From Hofstenia miamia (lineage: Eukaryota; Xenacoelomorpha; Acoela; Hofsteniidae), in NCBI GenBank assembly GCA_900660155.1, contig CABFPE010000906.1:20748-84747 (forward strand): a DNA stretch of 64,000 nt, read 5' to 3'. The notes under the pieces were generated by a model. The model did no database searches. It saw nothing but the letters and a program-made list of their open reading frames with translations, and was not told where the DNA came from. Positions 36,137 to 45,939 of this stretch are shown here, piece by piece. The first letter of the stretch is position 1. Every line of letters begins with the position of its first letter. Both the position numbers and the translations under genes were made by a program.

Positions 36137-38049
36137 GTATTCGTTTAAAATATTTCTTAATTCATGCATACTTTTCATATTTTATAGCATATATTTGATA
36201 ATGCTTATATATATATATATATATAAATGCAATGGATTGTTCAGCTATTTTATTTTGTCAGTATATTACAATCAAAATTTAGGAGCTGAATTTCTTTTAA
36301 ATAGAATAGTGGACTCTTAAAAATAAATAAAATATGCAGTTTTTGTAGATTTCAAATCTGCATATCCTGTAATTTATTGTTATTTTTACTCATTTGTGGC
36401 TGTAAGTAAGAGCAATTTTCTTTGCATTCTAAAAATTATGCAGATATTGCATAATAGTTTAAAAGGAAATATTGGGAAATTGAGGCTATGGCTAGCACAA
36501 CCGAAGAATAGATCCTTGGAGACATTCAAATTAACAGCTGTAGTATCTCGTATATAATTTAACACAATCCAAATTTTTCTCGTAAATACCTAAGATTGAA
36601 AAAAGCAATTCTACAGAAATTTTTTTGAGTAGCAAACAATACAATGCGTAAATATCACGATTTTATTAGCAAGCATTTCCCACTTAACGCTATAGTCCAA
36701 CTATGTCTGGCTGTTGCATAAATCTTGCAATGCATGTCATGACAGTACATTCACCAGGTGCCATAAATGTCGCGCAGACATAAATTGATGCCAAATGAAG
36801 CGAAAAAATTTGTACAATTGAAAAATGCTAATCTGAAGATTTCGCAAGACATTTTCTGCGATGTTTAAAGTAAACGGTATGCAAGTGACTGCATTTCGTA
36901 CTTTTAGTGTTCAATAACCGTATTGCCTAAATTCTTTGATCCATATCCACAGCGGAATCTTGTTATCACACTTTCAATGGGAATTTAAGCTATAAATCAT
37001 GAACCGGTTACATCTGTTATTTCAAGGAAATCAATTTATAATAGAATTAGGATTACAATTAATTCAGTTTGTACTACAAACTTTGAAGGAAAGCCAGTAG
37101 TAGCTGCATTTTTGATTAATTGGAAACGATTGGATTAAAAATAATATAAACCGCTATTTAATACTATTGTAGCTGTTCTCTCTAGTGCATTATGGTTTAA
37201 AAATTGAGAATGAAATTATAATTGTTATCCTGAAAAAATGTCGGGAAAATTTGATTTAACATTGCATGTTTTTTGAAATTTCAGTATAAAAGTTACTGTC
37301 TGACTGCTAAGTGTATTGTTAGTGTCTAAATACCGTGTCACAAATGAAAGTGGGAAAATAGTTTTCCAATGGCCCTAACTGCAAATAGCGGGTTCTATTA
37401 TGTAAAAATGGAAATCATAGGCGCTTTTTACACCCACATCGTCAATTACCAGCTACAAACTATATATATATATATANNNNTGTGTGTGTGTTGTGCCACT
37501 AAGTATTTCTACATTAAATTCAATTATATGGATCTTTCTCTATAGGCGAATATTTGATAGTGGCCAAAATATCTTATTAATTCTTTTATAATGATACTTA
37601 AACTTTTTCTTAATAGGTAAATTCAATCTCGAAGAAATATACCTAACCGCTAAAAATTGTTTAAAAATTTTAACAACATTGACCATGTTTAAATTGCTTT
37701 GGCATTGTGCTGTTAATGAGAGAAAAATATTTAGTTTCTTCATTTTTTTCTTGCATAATGAACGTGATTTATTTCCATAAGAGTGATTTTCTGCAGAATA
37801 AATACTGCACTGGCTATCGTAGCAATTCTTAAAATACGAATATGAAGATTCTCACATACTATTCAATGATTCAGTTCTGGGTCTAACTAAGCTCAATATC
37901 AATAGTTTTGCTGTTATATTCATGAAGTATTAAATCAGCTGAGGCATCTGAATTTGAGTAAATTTCACAAGTTTACCCTTTTTATGCTTGAACTCAGCAT
38001 ATCTAAATTCTGCCTATTTACCTCTTAGATTTTTTTGCTTACATAATCA

Positions 38050-38660
38050 GTCTTTCAAATATGCTTGACAGTATCAATGAACTTTCTTGATGAGAGAGAA
38101 TTGCTCATAAATTTTCAATTATATTCATATCTGGAGAGTCTTTCACTGATTTACACGAAGTAGCACTGTGCTGCTGCAGAACCTATCCTTGTTCATTCAG
38201 AGAAATACTAATGTTCTCAAGAATGCTTTTAAACAGATCTCCAACCATGTTTTGTTCCAAAGCGACCATTTTAGCACGACTATGGGTAACTGATGAAACC
38301 TCAGAACATAACTTTTATCGAGAATTTGCTCTATATTTAGCAATGGGCTTCATTGATACTTGGTCTGTGCTGTCCAGCACTAACTTAATCCAGAGTTCTC
38401 TAATAATTTTCAAGATTTGCTTTCTAACTGCATTGAGAATTAGCACACGTTTTAGGCGCTATGTAGCAAGCTCGCTACGCTTCAGAGCGCATCGAATTGT
38501 GCTAATATCACTGACGAAGACATGCAGACTGCTGTATTTCGTAAGCTATTAAACTTGGGGATGGTAATTCGTCGAAATGATCTCCATGTTTGCACTGAGA
38601 AGAGATGCGTCTTTTCACATTTTAGAAACAACAGATCCTAAAATATTGCGGCTAGCTGTC
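38050..38660 (-). mobile_element. Tc1-like transposase remnant in PSMB1 intron 1
   Basis: Minus-strand pieces in order: a TIRCALKRSELAT helix-turn-helix block with VLILNAVRKQILKI (compare TVRRALKRAGL...), a central MVGDLFKSILENI block, QQHSAT, and SPDMNIIENL with the final catalytic Glu. Frameshifted and with stops. It lies immediately before exon 2 without disturbing its acceptor. Confidence 0.65.
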
Positions 38661-38885
38661 CACAAACTAGTTTTTTACATAATAGCAATTGTCATTTTTC
38701 AAATTCTATATAAATACCAATTATTTGTGCAATATCTTTTATCATTTACTTTGAACGTAAGTTTAAGGAAAATTCGAATTATTGATACCATTTTAGAAGT
38801 AGAACTGCATTGTATTTAATTTTGTTTACGCCTGCGCATCTATTTCTGATTGATATTCTGATTTATTTTCATAATCTTTCTTTAG

Positions 38886-38993
38886 AACAATTGTAGCAAT
38901 CGCTGGTAAAGATTTCGCTGTGGCCGGTGGAGATATGCGACTTTCACAGGGATATAGCATTATGAGTCGCAATTGTTCAAAGTTACACGTAAT
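38886..38993 (+). CDS. PSMB1: Proteasome subunit beta type-1, exon 2
   Basis: 108 nt from a TTCTTTAG acceptor to a GTAAGA donor. Encodes [20 protein letters not shown], then [14 protein letters not shown], matching TVLAIAGEDF...DTRLSEGYSI.SR of animal beta-6. Ends with two bases of a split Ile codon. The subunit is structural, without the catalytic Thr, so divergence at GGDMR (usually ASDTR) need not mean loss of function. Confidence 0.9.
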
Positions 38994-39030
38994 GTAAGAT
39001 TTTGTCCTTTTTGCTTTTTTATTTTTTTAG

Positions 39031-39112
39031 AAATTCTAATACAGTTCTTGCACAAGCTTCATTTCATGGTGATATATTAACTTTGCGACGTCTGGTTGAA
39101 CGGAGGGCAAAG
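39031..39112 (+). CDS. PSMB1: Proteasome subunit beta type-1, exon 3
   Basis: 82 nt after a 37-nt intron (GTAAGA...TTTTTTTAG). Encodes NSNTVLAQASFHGDILTLRR, then LVERRAK, the SGFHGD.LTL...EARLK block of the family. The donor AAG|GTTGAA is weaker than usual. Confidence 0.9.
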
Positions 39113-39156
39113 GTTGAAATATATATTTAATAATTTATTTAAAATATTAAACTTAG

Positions 39157-39402
39157 ATGTATGAATTCGATCATAATTCTCAGATAAGCTGCTCTGCAAC
39201 TGCATCAATGTTATCCACCATGCAATATCGCCGGAGATTTTTTCCATTCTATGTCAGCAACATAGTTGTTGGTGTAGACAAAATAGAGGGTGAATGGCGT
39301 GGTTCTGTGTACAGTTTTGATTATATTGGCTCTATGGAAAGAGTTCCTTATCAAGCTGGGGGCACTGCAAGTGCCATTTTGCAGCCTCTATTAGATAACC
39401 AA
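39157..39402 (+). CDS. PSMB1: Proteasome subunit beta type-1, exon 4
   Basis: 246 nt after a 44-nt intron. Encodes MYEFDHN, ASMLSTMQYRRRFFPFYV, SVYSFDYIGSMERV and QAGGTASAILQPLLDNQ, all family landmarks (LLS..LY.RRFFPYYV, VYSFDPVGS, AGG.AS..LQPLLDNQ). The donor CAA|GTATTC matches that of exon 1. With exons 1-3 it gives 168 codons; the family usually needs about 60 more (VGFKN... to ...AERD..TGD...LR.D). I did not find them in the remaining 24.6 kb of the window. Confidence 0.9.
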
Positions 39403-40588
39403 GTATTCAATTATGTGATATATGTATTTAGATAAGATAGTATATAAAATATTGGAAGCCATTGCATAACTTGGTTAATACCAATATCCGCACTATGCAA
39501 AATCACGTTGTTCAAAGTCCAATTAAACTATTTAATAGGCCTGAAACTGTTAATTTAGAAAATCAAATTCTCGCAATTGCAACTATAAAGTATCTTCTCT
39601 CGTACATCAGAAATACGTTTGACTTACAGAACTTTACTGATGCAAAATTGTTTTAATTTAATTCAATTGATAAATTTTAAAAATACCAATGTGTTTTATT
39701 TGCTCCTTTCTAAAATACAGTATCGGTATAATTAATTGCGTCAAACTGATGGTGTACAAAATGTATTATCAGTTATATGCATAAATTATTGAAAATTAAA
39801 CACTTAGTGTCGATTTCCTTTAATTATGAGTCTCTTACTTCGAATTGTAGGAAACTTTAAACACTTAAATGTGTAATCGCTTGATTTTCTAAAATTTAAG
39901 CATACTATCGAATATTATAATAAATATTTCCAAATGTCTTAAAAGTCAGAGTTTCTTCATTAGCCCATGTCTTAATATTTAGTGTAAATCAATTTATGGC
40001 CAAATCAGTAGGTGTTTATTATATTTCATTGCACTATTGCACCCTGATGGTGTCTATCCAAGAATGTTTGCGGAAGGTGACCTTTTGATAGTTCTATCGG
40101 CGTTTCTTAGACATTATAAATACGCTAAAAATGGTATTTTCTTGGACGACCTATAGCCGATTTCATCTTTTGTGTACCGTTAATGAAGGACTTATTTTCA
40201 TTTACTCAAGTTTAATTGATATTTTGAATTTGTTAATCGGTGTAACAGTAACCGCGTTTCATTTTTAACGCATTGACTCAAGCTATTCCCCAAAAATTTT
40301 ACCAGGACAAGCGTTGATTCTTTCAGAATTTTTCCAGATAAAGTACATTATTCTATTTATAGCATTGTGCATTCACGATCCCGCGGTATTTTGACAATGC
40401 CGATGCCGCGGTTTCTTGCCTAAAACATTGATCGGTATTTTATTTAAAAGTAGGCCATGTGCATTATGTGCAAGTCCGCGGGTCGATACTTGCTGTATGA
40501 AAACTTGGAACATTTCTATTGGAGCAGTTTTTAAAATTACGAAATTTTTTAAGAAGAAAATTCTACTAATCATGCAGTTAAGGCCTGT
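39403..40588. other. No gene recognised; short GC-rich patch
   Basis: Contains a 64-codon frame (39,462-39,656) that does not resemble the missing PSMB1 C-terminus. Around 40,380-40,485 three CCGCGG sites occur within about 105 bp, unusual in this AT-rich window. Confidence 0.45.
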
Positions 40589-40633
40589 CTTAACTACACG
40601 ATTTAATCGGGCCGATTATATCGTGTAGTTAAG
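40589..40633. repeat. Near-perfect 45-bp palindrome
   Basis: Left arm CTTAACTACACGATTTAAT plus CGG, a single G at 40,611, then a right arm that is its reverse complement with one mismatch over 22 bp. It could extrude as a cruciform or hairpin. Possibly the fused terminal repeats of a deleted transposon. Confidence 0.8.
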
Positions 40634-40653
40634 CCGGAAATTTATTCCATTGG

Positions 40654-40688
40654 CCCAACTTTTTCGTTGGGTGTTCTAAACACCCAAC
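40654..40688. repeat. Two overlapping, mutually exclusive hairpins
   Basis: CCCAAC (40,654) can pair with GTTGGG (40,666), while the longer GTTGGGTGTT (40,666-40,675) pairs perfectly with AACACCCAAC (40,679-40,688) across a 3-nt loop. The shared arm makes the two structures alternatives. Confidence 0.75.
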
Positions 40689-41238
40689 TTTTACTAATTT
40701 TATATATTGAAATCAATAAAAATAGGTTATATAACTTTAATTATTAACAAATAATATTTTTAAGCATTGAATAACATTAATTGAAAAATTCTACACATAT
40801 TGCTAATTTGAGTAGCTTATTGACAAAATGGCTCCATGCTTGTATATACAAAATTTATTTTTTGCATTTGGTGAATTACATTACAGCGTATTAAAACAAA
40901 GAATTTAATTCCAAATCCACCACTTGTCGATAATTACCCTTGAACTTACAATCTCAATATTATTGGTAACATACGCGATAGGTATTTACACATGCCATTA
41001 TGATTCGTTTTCCGAAATCATATATTTAATAGATGCTGTAATCCCTTTCTCCAATCCAACTTATTTTTAAAATGTGGGTAGTTAATTTACAACTAACAAT
41101 TTGAAAGTTTTAACAATTATATGAATCAAAATAAACAAGCTAAACATGCTAATGAAATAAGAAAATATTAATATACGGTTTTAATAAATATCAGATGAAA
41201 AAATTAAGAATTTCATAATTGGAGTAAAACATATTGTG

Positions 41239-41278
<40 letters not shown>
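40689..41278. other. No gene seen; (TA)n tract at its right end
   Basis: AT-rich DNA ending in a (TA)n tract at 41,243-41,278, which forms the exact left boundary of the duplicated block. Confidence 0.6.
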
Positions 41279-41281
<3 letters not shown>

Positions 41282-44200
41282 TACTTACCAGAAATGCAGC
41301 AATCTTTAATAATGAAGAAATAAGCATTGGCAAGTCAATCTATGTCAAACATGAAATGAATACATCTGATAAACTAATTTGTCAACATTGCTTCAGCAAG
41401 AACAATCAGTGATTTATTAAACAACAGCATTATCAGAAATAGTAAAAGTCCTTATGCCTCTCCTATAGTGCTCATTAAACAAGGAGACAAGCACAGATTA
41501 TGCATTGATTTCCAATGATATAACTAAAAAGACACTTACCCTTTGCTTTTAATCAATGACATTCTTTATGGAGCTGCTAAATACCAATTCTTTCCCAAAG
41601 AGGATCTCTGCAAAGCATACTGGCAGGTCCCTATGTGAGAATCAGATATTGAAAAACCACATTTATCATGCTCCATGTATTGTTAGAATGGTTATATATG
41701 GCCTCTAGACTCTGCAATTCTCTTGCCACATTTCAACACTCTGTCATGGAAGCCCTTCTAAATGATTAACCTAAAATAAAAGGTGGAATCACAAAATATA
41801 TATATGACATTCTAATTTCATCTATCTCTATCAACAAACACTTTGACAAATTAAACAAGATCCTAAAACTACTCTATAATGCAGGACTCAGAAAAAATGC
41901 AAAGGAATGTTCCTTTTCTCAAAAGAAAGTCACTTTCATTAGCAGAATTATTCAACCATGAAAAATCAAAATAAAGGATAACATGAAGCAACTCATAGAA
42001 CAAAGAAAGACCTTCAGCAAATTCTTGGATTCATAAATTATTATCATATGTTTAGCCTGAATCTTGCTGATAAAATATACAAAATGTCTAATCCCTAAAG
42101 AGAAAATCTGAAAGTCTGACAACTACAGATACTTTAATTTTTGATACAGATGCTAGTGCATTAGAAATCAGCATGACATTTAGCCAAATTCAGGAAGGTG
42201 AAGAATATCTAATCTCTTTAAAATTATGAACAACAGAAAAAACTATGATGTGACTAAATCAGAAATGCTAGCTTTGGTGGAATCATTGAAAACTTTTCAT
42301 CACTTTGTAATTGGAGAGAAATATACTTTGCACAGACAATAGTAGTCTTTGCTGGCTGAAGAAATACTCAGGAGATCAATCAACTATCATTGCTAGATGG
42401 ATTAAAATGTTGGAGATTTCTCTTTTACTATCACTCACAGAAAGGGAAAACTTCACAACAATGCCAATTTTTGGACCACACTCCATCAATACCAACACAA
42501 GATGAAAAACATAAATATAAAAAAATATAATTCAGCTTTATTCTAAAAAATCAATATGAAGACCTCATTGATAAATATGCAGACAAAAACAGGAAGCCAA
42601 TACTGCTGATTCTTACTATAGTGAACTTTGTAGAAATCACACCTATTGATATAGCAGAAGCATAGCAAAATGATATAATCTTAAAAGAGATATTCAACAA
42701 AATTAAGAACAATCAAGAAATTACAAAAATGTCACAATGAAATACTGCAAGAATCATAAGTGGTTACTTACTGAAAGTGGCATCCCTTATGCAATTTCTA
42801 ACAACTCTAATAGAATCACTCTTCCAGAATATTATAAAAAAGAAGTAGTTATAAAATTTCATGAAAGAGGACATACCAGAGTATACAAAACCAAGATTAC
42901 AATTCACAAGCATTTCATCATGGCATACTTACAAAAAACCACCAAAGAAATTTTCAATATGTGCCAAAACTGCATTCCTCAAAACATGCAAAGACTTTTA
43001 GAGCAGTAGGCAGAATTTGAAAAGATAACATTGAAGCACATTAACCAAATTGTTAACATGGGTATTGAACAGTTATCTAATTACAAAGAGGGTTATTCAT
43101 ATGTTCTTTTCCTGGTTGATAACTTCATAAAATACAGTAAAATGATTCCTAGGAAAAATATAAAAGCTCAAACAGTCACAGCTGCAGTAACAAAAGATTG
43201 GATATGCACATTTGAACCCATGAAAAGTCTAAATATATACCAAAAAGTTCAATTTGAAACAATTAATCTTACAGTCACATTTTTCTATATAGAACAAAGT
43301 AGTGAAGCCATACCTGATAACATCTTGGATCTAGAAGAATACTTGGAAAATTTTCACATCATCTGGCGAGGCACTTTTCAACATACATTGATGACACCTA
43401 AAACAGCACTACAAATCTCATATTTATCAAAATTTTAGTTAACAGAAATATACAAATCCAAACCCTTGAGATACTTGATCCCAATTGAATTTGAACTAAT
43501 GTCATTGAGATCAGATGGAAATTCTCCCTTAGTCATTTGCAAAAAGCTTTAAGTGACATTCACAAACAATGGCTGCAATTGAAGGCATCAAATTACAAAA
43601 ACAAACAATGGCTGAAATTAAAAATTGAATGTCCACATTGTAGCTATAACACTACAACTAAATGTCTACTCAGTAGGATAATCACTTAGAAAAGACATGT
43701 TGGAGGAATCACAGATACCAGAAACACTCCCTATACCAGCTTTGTAGCTACTTAGTATCTAACTCACATACAATCCATCCCTACAGGTTCTCATTTCAAG
43801 AAAAATATGCAATAAAATAACAAAAGAAAACTGAAAATTGGGTTACTCTTGCAAACCATAGTTACTACCTCACAACTAAAAGATAGAAAGCACAACATTG
43901 AAAGGTTCAAAAAATACCTCACTAAGGAAATCACCTACAAAAATTTGTGTGGACGTCATCCAAAATAGGTCGGGCCTACATGAGAAAGAAATTGATATTT
44001 TTCATCACTACACAAAGAAAAATGTGGGGTGCGACATCAGACACACACTGCAAAGTGTATAGAGACACAAATTGATGCTCACCACTAAAAAGTCATTCTA
44101 TGCAAAATTACCTTGAAAACTTTAAAAACCACATTATCATGGTGAAAGGCATATCTCTCTACTCATACCTTGCCAGTCAATATCCAGAATACTCGTTCAG

Positions 44201-45116
44201 TCTTATTAGTATTACTACAGAAACTACTGACTCAACCAGAACATATCTACCTTACAAAAGCATTGACTTAATAGCTAAAACCTCAATGCAATTGCAAGAA
44301 AAAGAAGAACTTCTAAACAAGACCACACTAAAACTCTCACCACACCTACAGGAAGTTATAGACAAAATATATTGTAAATGAAAAAATTACAAAATCTGAA
44401 GCTATTACCACGCACACATGGATGAGGGGTGAAAATCAAGATATGCTCATTGAAAACACATACTCAACAAAAAACATCAGATAGGAATTACCCCTATCCA
44501 CTATCACCAAGCAGAAATCTCCAATGTTGAACTAGTAAAAATAGATTGTCTACTGAAAGTTTCACAAAGATAGAACTCAAATGTCTTATGCCACCATTAC
44601 AACAATTTGCCTTGGATATTGAATGTGCACCTGCATGTTTCAACATTGACACTAAATCAAAATCTGCAATAAAACGAACCTCAAACCTCAATATCATTGA
44701 AGACATCAACAGGAGATTGGTTAATTACCCGATATCTATTAGAATTACAGAAATACCAGCTACACATTACAACTTGCTTGAATTGGAAAACAAAATTTGC
44801 TACACAAAGCTTGTTCTGTATACCTCCACCTATTATCAGCGTCCTGGTTGTCATACCTTACACAAAAGAAAAGCATGTGAAACCAGTCAAAAATGAAAAT
44901 TCCAAGCTGCAGACTATGCTATGACAATCATAAAGCAATCTGCCAGCTCAAAGAAAAAACTGAATTCAAAAATGCAGTTAAAATACTCTAAATCAGTTGT
45001 GTTTTACGTTTACCTCAAATTATTACTGATTTATGATGAGAAGCTAAATTCGTCTACTATTGAGGAAGAGCTAGGGAGGTTAGGTCTGAGGCAGTACAAT
45101 ACGTCAGCTTTGCAAC
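41279..45116 (+). mobile_element. Ty3/Gypsy-type LTR retrotransposon fossil, copy A
   Basis: Old pol remnant on the plus strand. Parts in order: reverse transcriptase region (about 41,400-41,960), RNase H region (about 42,110-42,510), integrase zinc-binding region (about 42,740-43,010) and integrase core region (about 43,030-43,440), then about 1.6 kb of further interrupted reading frames of unassigned identity. No gag and no LTRs are seen. Heavily broken, with well over ten interruptions, so inactive for a long time. Copy B carries the same damage, so the decay came before the duplication. Confidence 0.8.
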
Positions 45117-45204
45117 CAATCCAAATTTTTGTTGGAGAAATTGAAAATCCAACCGTTCAGGTTAAAACCACTTTATATATAAATTTATATATATATATAT
45201 ATAT
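45117..45204. other. Non-homologous patch inside the duplication, copy A
   Basis: From 45,117 to the (TA)n tract the sequence (CCAATCCAAATTTTTGTTGG...) does not match the corresponding 54,068-54,174 of copy B, although homology is nearly perfect on both sides. Homology resumes at TATATCCCTGTAAATCCCAG. Confidence 0.85.
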
Positions 45205-45866
45205 TTATTTATTTATATCCCTGTAAATCCCAGTTTTTGTCGTATTTTCTCCTACGAGTAGCCTCTTTATTTCTCTGCAAATTCATTTATTCATTTTTCT
45301 TAACCATTTTGAAACGTTTTCCGTTTAAACTAATGGACGTGTAACGAGTTAATTAAATTTTAATTGAGATATTTTAAAAATTCTGGTATCCGAATACTTT
45401 TTTTGGGTTTCAATTTATTAAATCTTCAGACACAAATTCCCACAAAATTTCATAATTCGAAAACAGTCAAAACGAATCTCAGTTCTATTTTTTCTAATAT
45501 ATATATATATATAATTGCAGTAATTATAAATATGAAAAATCAAGAAAAATTAACGCATGCTTTTTTATTGTCAGTTCTCTTAATTAACAATAAGAAGTTA
45601 TATTCTAATTTTTTGATTAAAATTAACTGTATTTTTCTAGCATAACATGTGTATACCATACTTGAATGTGATGATCCATTGTAGTCATTGTTTGAACCTA
45701 TTTATAATTACAGAATTGTTTTGATGCTTAGATTTCAGGTTACTATCGTCAGTTAAAATAACATCAGCAGTACAGGTAACCCTATTTTGCTGTTAAAGAA
45801 CTTATAGAAAATTTTAACTTTGAAGATAATTAATGCCAAATTTTTAAGTGAACAAAATTGGGCAAT

Positions 45867-45902
45867 AATAATTTTAATAATAATAATAATAATAATAATA
45901 AT

Positions 45903-45938
<36 letters not shown>
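45867..45938. repeat. (AAT)n microsatellite, 5' insertion site of LINE copy A
   Basis: About 70 bp of AAT repeats with a few interruptions, directly before the first LINE base at 45,939. Confidence 0.95.

Positions 45939-45939
<1 letters not shown>

Noticed and set aside
39462-39656. 64-codon frame directly downstream of PSMB1 exon 4 as its C-terminus
   Set aside because: No resemblance to the conserved AERD..TGD region of beta-6, and no acceptor joins it in phase.
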